Of a DNA stretch of 64,000 bases, positions 52,121 to 60,281 are shown piece by piece. This DNA comes from Streptomyces sp. NBC_01298. GTDB lineage: Bacteria > Actinomycetota > Actinomycetes > Streptomycetales > Streptomycetaceae. Each line of letters starts with the position of its first letter. Position 1 is the stretch's first letter. The position numbers and the translations under genes are program-made. The notes under the pieces were generated by a model. That model was given only the letters and a program-made list of their open reading frames with translations, was not told the DNA's origin and did not search any database. Where the stretch lies: NCBI RefSeq assembly GCF_035978755.1, contig NZ_CP108414.1, forward strand, positions 8,618,001 through 8,682,000, in the 5' to 3' direction.

Positions 52121-53356
52121 ATGGCCAGACTGCGGAACGGGACCGTCGGACGGCGGTTCACGATGCTCTACGCGATGGTGTTCCTGCTGTCCGGGATCGG
52201 CCTCATCGCCCTGATCTACCTGCTCTCCCGTTCCGACATGATCCGGTCCGTCCCGGGGCAGGCGCCGCCGGGCGAGCCGGCCACGGGCGTCGCACAGCAC
52301 GTCCGCGACCTCGAACGGCAGCTCGCGGAGGTGCACGCGCAGCAGTCCAGGCAGCTCCTGTTCGGCTCGCTGATCGCGATCGTGGTGATGGCGGCCGTCT
52401 CGCTCCTGCTCGGCCGGATCCTCGCCGGGCACGTCCTGCGCCCGCTGCGCCTGATCACCGCGGCCACGCGGCGGATCTCCGCGGACAACCTGGACCAGCG
52501 GCTCGCCGTGGCCGGACCCGCCGACGAGGTCAAGGAGCTCGCGGACACGGTGGACGGGCTCCTGGCCCGCCTGGAGGCCTCGTTCGCCGCGCAACGGCGC
52601 TTCGTGGCCAACGCCTCGCACGAACTGCGGACCCCGCTGACCACGATCCGGGCCTCGCTCGACGTGGCCGTGGCCAAACCGCAGCCCGCGGCGCAGACCG
52701 TCGCGCTCGCCGGCCGGGTGCGCACCGAACTGGACCGGGTGGACCGCCTGTTGGAAGGCTTCCTCGTGCTCGCCCGCGCGCAGCACGGCGTCCTCCCCGA
52801 CCGCGTCCCCGTATCGCTCGCCGAGCTGGCGGGGGAGGCACTGGCAGCCCGGGCCGGCGCCATCGCCGGGAAGAACCTGACCGTCGAGGCCGAGCTGGCG
52901 TCGAAGGCGTGGACGCGGGGCAGCCCGGCGCTCCTGTCCCGGCTGGTGCAGAACGTGATCGACAACGCGATCGTGCACAACCAGGAGGGCGGCTGGATCC
53001 GCCTCGCCACGCAGGACGGGGCGGGCGCGGGTGACGCCGGTACGGGTGACGCCGGCTCGGGTGACGGCGGCTCGGGTGACGCCCCCTGGGCCCGACTCGT
53101 CGTCGAGACCGGCGGGAACGTCCTCGACCAGGACCAGGTGGACCGGCTGACGCAGCCGTTCGAGCGGCTCGGCACCGACCGGACCGGATCGCAGGAGAGC
53201 TCCGGACTGGGGCTGTCGATCGTGGCCGCCATCGTGTCCGCGCACGGCGGCAGCCTCGACCTCCGGGTCCGGGCGGAGGGCGGACTGAAGGTGACGGCCG
53301 CGATGCCGCCGGCGGACCCCTCCCGCCCAGACGGTCCGCACGGGGGGACGGCATGA
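52121..53356 (+). CDS. Sensor histidine kinase
   Basis: 411 residues. Two membrane helices (about 12-35 and 82-104) border a short extracellular loop, then HAMP (about 105-157), H-box NASHELRTPL (His about 168), N-box QNVIDNAIVHN (about 285) and the G-box SGLGLSIV (about 364). The first Gly-rich motif is atypical (ETGGNV). An in-frame 15-bp repeat makes a Gly-Asp-Ala loop at about 302-321. GGGGAGAG precedes the ATG. Its stop overlaps the response-regulator start (ATGA). Signal unknown; the divergent membrane gene may be the sensor partner or target. Confidence 0.93.
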   Translation: MARLRNGTVGRRFTMLYAMVFLLSGIGLIALIYLLSRSDMIRSVPGQAPPGEPATGVAQHVRDLERQLAEVHAQQSRQLLFGSLIAIVVMAAVSLLLGRILAGHVLRPLRLITAATRRISADNLDQRLAVAGPADEVKELADTVDGLLARLEASFAAQRRFVANASHELRTPLTTIRASLDVAVAKPQPAAQTVALAGRVRTELDRVDRLLEGFLVLARAQHGVLPDRVPVSLAELAGEALAARAGAIAGKNLTVEAELASKAWTRGSPALLSRLVQNVIDNAIVHNQEGGWIRLATQDGAGAGDAGTGDAGSGDGGSGDAPWARLVVETGGNVLDQDQVDRLTQPFERLGTDRTGSQESSGLGLSIVAAIVSAHGGSLDLRVRAEGGLKVTAAMPPADPSRPDGPHGGTA

Positions 53357-54033
53357 GGATCCTGGTCGTCGAGGACGCGCGCTCGCTCGCGGAGGTCGTC
53401 GCCGAAGGACTGCGCGACCAGGGCATGGCCGTCGACCTCGCTCACGACGGGCTGGCCGCCGCCGCCAAGCTCGACGTCAACGCGTACGACGTGGTGGTCC
53501 TCGACCGGGACCTGCCCGGCATCCACGGCGACACGCTCTGCCGGATGCTCACGGAGCGGGAGGACCGCGCGATGGTGCTGATGCTGACCGCGGCCGGATC
53601 GCCAGGCGACCGGGTCAGCGGCCTCACCCTCGGAGCCGACGACTACCTCGCCAAACCCTTCCACTTCCCCGAACTGATCCTGCGCATCCGCTCCCTGGCC
53701 CGCCGCAGGCCCGCGGCCCGGCCCCGCACCCTGCGCGCCGCCGGAATCGAACTCGACCCCGTGCACCGCACCGCCCTGCGCGACGGCGCCCGCCTGGAGC
53801 TCTCCGTCAAGGAGTTCGCCGTACTGGAGGCCCTGCTCCGGGCGAGTCCGGGCTTCCTGAGCGCCGAGGCCCTGCTCGAACAGGTCTGGGACGAGAACGC
53901 CGACCCGTTCACCAACACGGTCGCGGTCACCATGGGCCGCCTGCGCCGCAAACTGGGTGCCCCACAGATCATCACGACGACCCCCGGCGTGGGCTACCGC
54001 ATCGGCGCGCCCGGGACCGGCGGGATGGCGTAG
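53353..54033 (+). CDS. OmpR-family response regulator
   Basis: 226 residues. Receiver domain with acidic pocket (VVEDAR), phospho-acceptor Asp51 in VVVLDRDLPG, Thr in LTAAG (about 78) and Lys in LAKPF (about 101); then winged helix (about 125-222) ending in TTTPGVGYRIG. Phosphorylated by the preceding kinase, it would regulate the divergent membrane gene or targets elsewhere. Translationally coupled by ATGA overlap. Confidence 0.95.
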   Translation: MRILVVEDARSLAEVVAEGLRDQGMAVDLAHDGLAAAAKLDVNAYDVVVLDRDLPGIHGDTLCRMLTEREDRAMVLMLTAAGSPGDRVSGLTLGADDYLAKPFHFPELILRIRSLARRRPAARPRTLRAAGIELDPVHRTALRDGARLELSVKEFAVLEALLRASPGFLSAEALLEQVWDENADPFTNTVAVTMGRLRRKLGAPQIITTTPGVGYRIGAPGTGGMA

Positions 54034-54085
54034 AGGGGAGACGGATAATGGCACCGCACGTACCGAGCGGAGAGTTGAAGACACG

Positions 54086-54478
54086 ATGACGCTGAACGAG
54101 GGCCTGCGGGTGAGGCTGGCGGCCGACACCCGGCTGACCGACTGGGTCGCGATGACGGAGGACCCTTCGGGGTCGGCGGGGGCCGTCGCCGGTTCGCTGT
54201 CCCTGGCGGCGGGCACCGAGGGCACCGTCGTGGAGGTGGTCGAGCACGACCGGCAGACCGAGGAATCCCGCGAGTACGAACGGCTCAAGTCGCTCCTCGA
54301 CGCCTACGGCGCGGGCATGCCGGCGGAGAGCAGGAAGCAGCTGGAGGAGAAGGTCGCCGGGCTGGAGCCCGCCTGGACCGCCTACCGCGCGGAGCCGCTC
54401 CGCGTAACCGTCCGGGTGCGCTTCGACAACGGCTTCATCCTCGACGACGCGCGCGAGGACCTCTTCGGCCCCGCCTGA
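54086..54478 (+). CDS. Small soluble protein, unrecognised
   Basis: 130 residues, not recognised. It starts MTLNEGLRVRLAADTRLTDW, is acidic, and has a central helix of about 40 residues (REYERLKSLLDAYGAGMPAE, SRKQLEEKVAGLEPAWTAYR) between two small beta-rich parts, the last with FDNGFILDDAREDLFG. No signal or membrane segment. GATAAT at 54044 could be its -10 box and GAGTTGAAG a weak ribosome-binding site. It follows the response-regulator gene by 52 bp and may be a member of that unit. Convergent with the racemase gene. Confidence 0.7.
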   Translation: MTLNEGLRVRLAADTRLTDWVAMTEDPSGSAGAVAGSLSLAAGTEGTVVEVVEHDRQTEESREYERLKSLLDAYGAGMPAESRKQLEEKVAGLEPAWTAYRAEPLRVTVRVRFDNGFILDDAREDLFGPA

Positions 54479-54500
54479 CGGGCCCTTACGGGGCCTTGCG

Positions 54501-55193
54501 TTACGGGGCCAGGGCCGCGTCCACCGCCGCCTCGGCGTGCAGGCGGGCGGTGGGGAAGAGCGGTACGGGGCTGTCCGCGGGACCGATGAGCAGCTCGATC
54601 TCCGTGCACCCCAGGACGATCCCCTCGGCGCCCCCGGCGACGAGTTCCCCGACGACCCGGCGGTACGCGGCGCGCGACTCCTCCCGGACCACGCCGAGGC
54701 AGAGCTCCTCGTAGATCACCCGGTGTACGAGTGCACGCCCCTCGGGACCCGGGACGCTGACGTCGAGCCCGCCCGCGGCCAGGCGGCCCCGGTAGAAGTC
54801 CTGTTCCATCGTGAACGCGGTGCCCAGCAGCCCCACCCGGCGCAGTCCGGCGGCCCGGACGGCGGCGGCCGTGGTGTCCGCCAGGTGCAGGAGGGGTACG
54901 GAGACGGCGGCCTGGACCGGGTCCGCGACCTTGTGCATGGTGTTGGTGCAGATCAGCAGGAGCTCCGCGCCCGCCGCTTCCAGCGAACGGGCGGCATCGG
55001 CCAGTACCTCGCCGGCTTCCTCCCAGCGGCCCTGGACCTGCAAGCGCTCGATCTCCGCGAAGTCCACGGAGTAGAGCACGCAGCGGGCGGAGTGGAGTCC
55101 GCCGAGGCGTTCGCGGGTCCGCTCGTTGAGGATCCGGTAGTACTCCGCCGTGGACTCCCAGCTCATGCCGCCGATCAACCCGATGGTCTTCAT
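54501..55193 (-). CDS. Aspartate/glutamate racemase family protein
   Basis: 230 residues. Both active-site Cys are present: ICTNTMHK (about residue 82) and LGCTEIEL (about 195), in the frame IGLIGGMSWESTAEYYRILN typical of the YgeA/RacX aspartate-racemase branch. It would interconvert L- and D- forms of an amino acid, perhaps for the cell wall or a signal. The ATG at 55193 has TATGAT six bases upstream. Confidence 0.93.
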   Translation of the reverse strand: MKTIGLIGGMSWESTAEYYRILNERTRERLGGLHSARCVLYSVDFAEIERLQVQGRWEEAGEVLADAARSLEAAGAELLLICTNTMHKVADPVQAAVSVPLLHLADTTAAAVRAAGLRRVGLLGTAFTMEQDFYRGRLAAGGLDVSVPGPEGRALVHRVIYEELCLGVVREESRAAYRRVVGELVAGGAEGIVLGCTEIELLIGPADSPVPLFPTARLHAEAAVDAALAP

Positions 55194-55199
55194 GCGTCG

Positions 55200-55205
55200 A
55201 TCATA
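55200..55205 (-). promoter_or_regulatory. -10 box TATGAT, leaderless start of the racemase gene
   Basis: TATGAT on minus, six bases before ATG 55193. No ribosome-binding site; no clear -35 box. Confidence 0.55.
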
Positions 55206-55227
55206 AGGGGAATCTCTCTATGCCCGT

Positions 55228-56292
55228 TCATCCATAAGGCGGGCTTTGGGTGGCTGTGGACGGGACCTCCAGCGCGTCGAGGACCCGGTGCAAGGGCCGG
55301 CGCAGGGCGACGGCGACGGGCCGGGCGTCCGCACGTGCGTAGTCGGCCAGCGCGGCGCGGGCGGCGGTCACGGCGGCCCCGGGGTCTTCGCCCGACAACG
55401 CCTCCTCGACGGCCCGCGCGGTGAGCGAGGCCGGTTCGGGCAGCCGGATCCGGGCACGGGCGAGGTCGGGAGCGAGGTCGTCCCGGCAGGTGAACGCGTC
55501 CACCTCCCCGGCCAGCGTCGCCACGTGCGCGGCGAGCCCGTCGGCGGCGGCGACGCGCTCGGCCAGGAGACGTACGGTGCCGCGCTGACGGCGGCGCAAG
55601 GGGTTGAACCGCAGGGCGCGTTCCGCCTCACGGGCGCGTGCGGCGCCCGCGTGCACCGCGTCGACGTGGAGGTGCACCCGGGTGAGGTTGTCGCGGGCGG
55701 CGGCCGGGCCGCCGCCCAGCACGGCCGAGGTGGCGGTGAGGGAGCGGCTCAGCCGTGCGGCGCATTCACCGGCGATGGCCGTCAGGAGGCGCTGCGGGTC
55801 GGGCGGCCACAGCAGCGGAGCGAGGAGGATGGTGACCGCCGCGCCCGCGACGGTCTCCCAGACCCGGTCCAGTCCGTAGGAGTCGGGGGAGGCGTTGGCG
55901 AAGACCAGCAGCGAGGACAGCGCGACCTGGATGTTGAGCGCGCCGCCGGCCCGCAGGACCATGCCGGCGCCCAGGCCGAGGGCCACGACCAGGGCCAGAG
56001 TCAGGGTGGAGGGCTGCCACAGGTTCAGGACGCCGATCGCGAGCAGCACCCCCGCCACGACCCCCAGGATCCGCTGCAGCGAGGTGCCCAGGGCCGTCAT
56101 CGGATCACCGCGCAGCGCCACCAGGGGCACCATCGCCGCGAACACCGGCGGCTGGTCGGCGCCCAGCCACAGCGCGGCCTGCCAGGCGGCGGCCACGGTG
56201 ACCACGATGCGGGCGGCGGCCGGACCCTCGGTGCGCAGCAGCTCCCGGGCCCGCCCGGCCCGGTGCGCCGCGGAGGAGGCGAGATCGGTCAT
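55228..56292 (-). CDS. FUSC family membrane protein (aromatic acid exporter-like)
   Basis: 354 residues. The N-terminal half has about six membrane helices (IVVTVAAAWQAALWLGADQP, LGVVAGVLLAIGVLNLWQPS, LTLALVVALGLGAGMVLRAG); the rest is a cytoplasmic helical domain (ARDNLTRVHLHVDAVHAGAA). This is the fusaric acid resistance/YccS pattern. Such proteins export aromatic acids. Upstream neighbour on the same strand is the DUF6056 membrane gene, 15 bp away, and the racemase follows 34 bp downstream. Confidence 0.88.
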   Translation of the reverse strand: MTDLASSAAHRAGRARELLRTEGPAAARIVVTVAAAWQAALWLGADQPPVFAAMVPLVALRGDPMTALGTSLQRILGVVAGVLLAIGVLNLWQPSTLTLALVVALGLGAGMVLRAGGALNIQVALSSLLVFANASPDSYGLDRVWETVAGAAVTILLAPLLWPPDPQRLLTAIAGECAARLSRSLTATSAVLGGGPAAARDNLTRVHLHVDAVHAGAARAREAERALRFNPLRRRQRGTVRLLAERVAAADGLAAHVATLAGEVDAFTCRDDLAPDLARARIRLPEPASLTARAVEEALSGEDPGAAVTAARAALADYARADARPVAVALRRPLHRVLDALEVPSTATQSPPYG

Positions 56293-56307
56293 CCGTGGCC
56301 AGCCCGC

Positions 56308-57864
56308 TCAGCCGCGGTGGATCCGGTCGATGCCGTACCACTTCGACACACAGGCGGCGACCCAGTCCCGCTCGTAGGCCTGCGTGTAGAAGGGCTCGGC
56401 GAGGTCGCCGATGTACAGCGGCTTGTACGCCACGTCCGTGGAGCCCCGCCCGGCCTCGGCCCGGATGCGCGCGTCCTGCGCGTCCCAGGCCACCGAGCGG
56501 GTGACCGTGGTGGTCGTCAGCCGCCGGACTTCGGGGACCAGTACGGCCACCGAGGCCAGCGCCAGGCAGCCCGCGACCACGGCGCAGGCCAGGAGCGCCG
56601 TGCCGGCGCTCCGGTGCGCCCGGAGCCGCCGCCCGCCCCAGGCCCCCAGCAGGGCGCCGTAGCCGCAGAGGGCCAGCTCCATCGGAACCAGGTAGCTCGT
56701 CCAGGTCCGGGCGTACGTCCACCCGGCCGGCCCGTAACCGCTGCGCAGGCCCGCGGCCACCGCGAACGAGCCCAGCACCACCACCGGCACCGGGAGCAGC
56801 AGCAGGGCGACGAGCGTTCCGCGCGGTACGGGCCCGCGCGCCTCCCGCTTCCCCGGCACGGGCCCGCACCGCCCGCCCCTCCCCAGGACCGCCGCCAGCC
56901 CCAGCAGGACGCCGACGGCCGCGGCTCCGAGGTAGGCCGGCCGCCCGGCGACGGAGTCCCACATGCGCAGCCAGTCCTCGAAGGTGGCCCGGAGTTCGCC
57001 CGGGGACAGCATCGACTCCTTGGGCGGCTGCTGGGCCCGGCGCCACCGGGCACCCGGGGAGGTGTAGAGCACGACCAGGCCGCAGACCAGTCCCGAGCAC
57101 CAGACGAGGCACCAGGTGAACGGCCGCCAGTCCCGCGCCAGTCCGAGCCGGGGCAGGCAGAGCAGCCCGAGGAGCGCCGCCAGGAGACCGCTGACGAGCG
57201 TGAACGGCTCGCTCAGGGTGCCCATCGCGAAGCCGATGAGGAACGCGCCGGCCAGCCCGGCGACCCGGACGGCGGTACGGGGATGGCCGGCGGTCCGCAG
57301 GGCCAGCAGCAGCACCCACACGCCGACGACGCTCGGCACGGTGTGGGAGATCGTGGCGGGCGCCCACAGCAGCACCTGATAGCTGCGCGGTCCCGCGAAA
57401 TAGACCAGTGCCTGGACGACCAGGGCGCAGGCGGTCAGGGCCGGCACCCGGGGCCCGCCGCCGAGGAAGCGGACGAACTCGCGCCCCAGCAGGACCAGTC
57501 CGAGGGTGAAGCAGACGGCGATCACCGTCGGCAGGATCTTGGCCCCGGCCAGTCCGTCACCGTAGACGAGACCGCTCAGGAAGGCGTTGGTGATCCGGCC
57601 GTTCTGTGTCGTGTAGAAGTCGGAGGTGATGCCGAGGACGCCCATGTCGCGGGCCTTCCAGCCGGCGCACCAGTCGTCGGACGTGGGCCTCACGTACAGA
57701 CCGAGGAAGCAGCCCACGGCGATCAGCGCACCGGCCGCGGCGACGAGGACCGCACCGGCAGCGGGGAGCACCCCGCGCGGGAACGTGCGGGGGCGTCCGC
57801 CCCCGGCGCCCTCGTGCGGGTTGCGTTCGCCCTTGTCCTCGCCCTCGCCCGCAGCCGTGCTCAT
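56308..57864 (-). CDS. DUF6056-type polytopic membrane protein
   Basis: 518 residues with about 12 membrane segments. After a charged start it has a first helix and the motif PTSDDWCAG (about residue 60), then NAFLSGLVYGDGLAGAKILP; an outside Asp-Asp after helix 1 is the hallmark of GT-C-type glycosyltransferases and DUF6056 proteins. That suggests use of a polyprenyl-phosphate sugar, but the function has not been shown. Starts at ATG 57864. Possibly co-transcribed with FUSC, 15 bp downstream. Confidence 0.82.
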   Translation of the reverse strand: MSTAAGEGEDKGERNPHEGAGGGRPRTFPRGVLPAAGAVLVAAAGALIAVGCFLGLYVRPTSDDWCAGWKARDMGVLGITSDFYTTQNGRITNAFLSGLVYGDGLAGAKILPTVIAVCFTLGLVLLGREFVRFLGGGPRVPALTACALVVQALVYFAGPRSYQVLLWAPATISHTVPSVVGVWVLLLALRTAGHPRTAVRVAGLAGAFLIGFAMGTLSEPFTLVSGLLAALLGLLCLPRLGLARDWRPFTWCLVWCSGLVCGLVVLYTSPGARWRRAQQPPKESMLSPGELRATFEDWLRMWDSVAGRPAYLGAAAVGVLLGLAAVLGRGGRCGPVPGKREARGPVPRGTLVALLLLPVPVVVLGSFAVAAGLRSGYGPAGWTYARTWTSYLVPMELALCGYGALLGAWGGRRLRAHRSAGTALLACAVVAGCLALASVAVLVPEVRRLTTTTVTRSVAWDAQDARIRAEAGRGSTDVAYKPLYIGDLAEPFYTQAYERDWVAACVSKWYGIDRIHRG

Positions 57865-58129
57865 GTACCCGCCCTTCGCAGCGGAACCCGGCCGGGAGGG
57901 GCGGCCGACGCACCCGCCCACCCACGTGACCGACCGGCCCGCGGACACCCATGGTGTGCACGGCCCGCGGCCCCCGGCATCCCGGGAGCGCCAGGCCGGT
58001 GACGCGGCCGCGTGGCCCCGGGACTCCCCGCTCACCCGCGCGGCGCGCGCTCCGTGGCAGCCTTCGCGCGGCTCGCCCAGGATGGGGGCCAGGGTCCGCG
58101 CGCACGCGGGCCCGGCGGAGGGAGCGGCG

Positions 58130-59635
58130 ATGCCCGGTGTCCGGACCGGTCGTTGGGCGGTCGTCACGGCGGCCTTGGCGAGCGTCGCCGTACCCGTGTG
58201 CGCCCCGGGACACCCCAACGCCCGGCACCCGACCCGCCATGAGGCCGGGCACCCCACCCGCGACGGCGGCCCGGCGTCGTTCGCCGTGCTCACGGGCCAC
58301 CGGGGCCGGGGTGAGCCGGAGCCCGGCCAGGCACGGCCGGCTGCCCTCACGGTCCCCACCGCGGGCCTCCTGTCCAACACGACCGCCGCCGAGGGCGTTC
58401 CGCCGTCCCTCGCCGCGGACGCGCGCTACGTCCGGGGGAGCCACGTCCTGCGGCTGGCCTCGGGCCGGTGGATGTACCTCCCCTACGCCAAGACGGCCTC
58501 GGCCGTGGTCGCCCCCGGCCATCCGGCGGCCCGGCGGCAGATCGGGGCCAGCCGCGCCTGGCTGGCCTCCGGCCGGATCCCCGGCGCCTCGCCCGAACGG
58601 CGCGCGGCCGCGGAGCGGGCCCTGCTGGCCATGCGCGCCCTGCTCCGGCCGAACGGCGCGGTGGCGGCGGGCTGGAGCCACGGCTGGAAGTACTCCTGGC
58701 CGCGCGACTCCAGCTTCGCCGCCGCGGCCTTCGCGCACACCGGACACGACGCCGAGGCCTACCGGATCCTGCGCTACAGCGCCGCGACCCAGCGCGCGGA
58801 CGGCGTCTGGGAAGCGCGTACGAAGCTCGACGGATCCGGGCCGCCCGACGCCAGGGCCTGGCAGCTCGACGCCAACGGCTGGGTCCCCTGGGCCACCTGG
58901 CAGTGGTACCAGGCGGCCCCCAGGGCCACCCGCGGGGCCCGGCTGGCCACCCTCTACCCGATGATCCGCAAGGCCGCCGACCACGCGGCGGGCTCCCTGC
59001 GGGCGGACGGGCTGCCCCCGGCGTCCCCCGACTACTGGGAGCTGACGACGCCCACCGCGAACATCGGTACGGCCGCGCCTCTCCTCGCCGGGCTCAACGC
59101 CTCGGCCGACCTCGCCCGGGAGGCGAACCGGCCCGAGGAGGCGGCCCGCTGGGCCCGGGCCGCGCGGCGGCTGTCCGCCGGGATCTCCGCACACTTCCTC
59201 CCCCTGGGGTACCAGCGGACCGTCGACGGACGCCACGGGCACGACAGCGCCGTGGCCTTCATGGCGCCCCCCTTCAACGAGGCCCCCGCCGGCCTGGCCG
59301 GGGCACTGGACACCACCTACGGGGAACTGCTGCTGCCCAACGGCGGGCTGAGCCCCGGGAACGATCCCGGCGCGCGCTGGGGCGCGTACGCCTGGACGCC
59401 CAGTACGGCCTTCTTCGCGCTCGCGTGGGCCGGCACGGGCCGGCCCGAGAAGGCCGGACGGGTCATGGACTGGGTCCTCTCGAAGCGCAACGCGCTCGGC
59501 GAACTGCCGGAGAAGGTGGACGGGTCGGGCCGGCCCTGCTCGGTCGCCCCCCTCGCGTGGACGGGATCCCTCGCCGTCCTGGCCCTGGTGGCGCTGGACG
59601 GGCCGGGGCTTCCGACCCCGCCCCTGACCCCCTAG
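58130..59635 (+). CDS. Secreted GH15-like glycoside hydrolase
   Basis: 501 residues. A signal peptide (RTGRWAVVTAALASVAVPVC) is followed by a linker and an (alpha/alpha)6 barrel typical of glucoamylase/trehalase-like GH15: AGWSHGWKYSWPRDSSFAAA (about residue 180-200), DANGWVPWATWQWYQ, YWELTTPTANIGTAAP and TPSTAFFALAW. The catalytic Glu pair is not clearly placed; ELTTPTAN and PEKVDGSGRPC are candidate sites. No starch-binding module. GGAGGGAG precedes the ATG. Convergent with the lipoprotein gene; its TAG lies within a 20-bp palindrome. Confidence 0.85.
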   Translation: MPGVRTGRWAVVTAALASVAVPVCAPGHPNARHPTRHEAGHPTRDGGPASFAVLTGHRGRGEPEPGQARPAALTVPTAGLLSNTTAAEGVPPSLAADARYVRGSHVLRLASGRWMYLPYAKTASAVVAPGHPAARRQIGASRAWLASGRIPGASPERRAAAERALLAMRALLRPNGAVAAGWSHGWKYSWPRDSSFAAAAFAHTGHDAEAYRILRYSAATQRADGVWEARTKLDGSGPPDARAWQLDANGWVPWATWQWYQAAPRATRGARLATLYPMIRKAADHAAGSLRADGLPPASPDYWELTTPTANIGTAAPLLAGLNASADLAREANRPEEAARWARAARRLSAGISAHFLPLGYQRTVDGRHGHDSAVAFMAPPFNEAPAGLAGALDTTYGELLLPNGGLSPGNDPGARWGAYAWTPSTAFFALAWAGTGRPEKAGRVMDWVLSKRNALGELPEKVDGSGRPCSVAPLAWTGSLAVLALVALDGPGLPTPPLTP

Positions 59636-59643
59636 GGGGTCAG
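59624..59643. terminator. 20-bp perfect palindrome holding both stop codons
   Basis: CTGACCCCCT and AGGGGGTCAG form a perfect inverted repeat centred at 59633/59634. It contains the TAG of the GH15-like gene and the TGA of the minus-strand lipoprotein gene, only four bases apart. The central CCCTAGGG may form a tight loop and could stop both transcripts. Confidence 0.6.
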
Positions 59644-60104
59644 ACGGGCCGGGTCCCCTCGTCCGGCGGCGGCACGGCGCGGACGTGTTCCAGCGCGGCC
59701 AGGAGCGCGCGGCAGGCGAGCCTTTCGGCCGCCAGCGCCTCGTCGAGCGGGGGGTGGTGCGGATCCCGGAGCGCGCGCGCCCGGACCGCGGCGGCGCGGC
59801 GGAGCCCCCTCGTACGGTCCACCTCGTCGCGGGCGTCCACGGACGCGGCATCGACGAGCCGGTGGTCGAGGACCTGGGCGAAGGCCCGCTCCAGCAGGAC
59901 GTCGAGCCGGTCGAGATCCTCGGCGCAGCGCTCGGGGGCGGCCCCCGAGCACCCTTCGTCCAGGGCCCGGGACAGCGAGCCCAGGGTCGCCCCGAGCTCC
60001 GGGTACCCCCAGGCCGGCGCAGTGTCGTTCCTGCATCCGGTGGCGAGGAACACCAGAACGGCGACCGAGGCCGCGGCACGGACCGGCCACGGCCCCCGGC
60101 GCAC
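59640..60104 (-). CDS. Small lipoprotein, unrecognised
   Basis: 154 residues. The signal peptide (RAAASVAVLVFLATGC) has a lipobox ATGC, so it should be anchored outside. The mature part is helical and acidic (LGSLSRALDEGCSGAAPERC, LDVLLERAFAQVLDHRLVDA), with a second Cys pair; no family known to me. GTG 60104 is chosen because it gives a clean signal peptide; an open frame continues upstream through a 63-bp miniature element (60123-60185) to an ATG at 60266, so an older start may have been displaced. Convergent with the GH15-like gene. Confidence 0.7.
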   Translation of the reverse strand: MRRGPWPVRAAASVAVLVFLATGCRNDTAPAWGYPELGATLGSLSRALDEGCSGAAPERCAEDLDRLDVLLERAFAQVLDHRLVDAASVDARDEVDRTRGLRRAAAVRARALRDPHHPPLDEALAAERLACRALLAALEHVRAVPPPDEGTRPV

Positions 60105-60122
60105 GCGCCCGCCGCCGGGACG

Positions 60123-60185
60123 AGGCCGTCTCTTTTGGATCTTGCCGGGCGGCGCGGGCCAGGCAAGATCCCAAAGAGACGGCCT
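60123..60185. mobile_element. Miniature inverted-repeat element, copy 2, 63 bp
   Basis: Inverted 24-base ends with one mismatch: AGGCCGTCTCTTTTGGATC at left and GATCCCAAAGAGACGGCCT at right, enclosing only about 15 bases. The ends match copy 1 at 6904-7074 (CGTCTCTTT(C/T)GGATC core). Right flank is CTAG, left flank CGAG, so a 4-bp duplication may have lost a base. Its length, 63 bp, is 21 codons, leaving the lipoprotein frame open across it. It could fold as a hairpin or carry a promoter. Confidence 0.8.
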
Positions 60186-60281
60186 AGGAGCCGCGGGGTC
60201 CCTCCGCGCGGGGGAGCACGAGGTCATGGGAGCCCCGATCGCAGGTCGAGTGGGGTGGGCCGCCATCGTCGCCCGCAGCGC

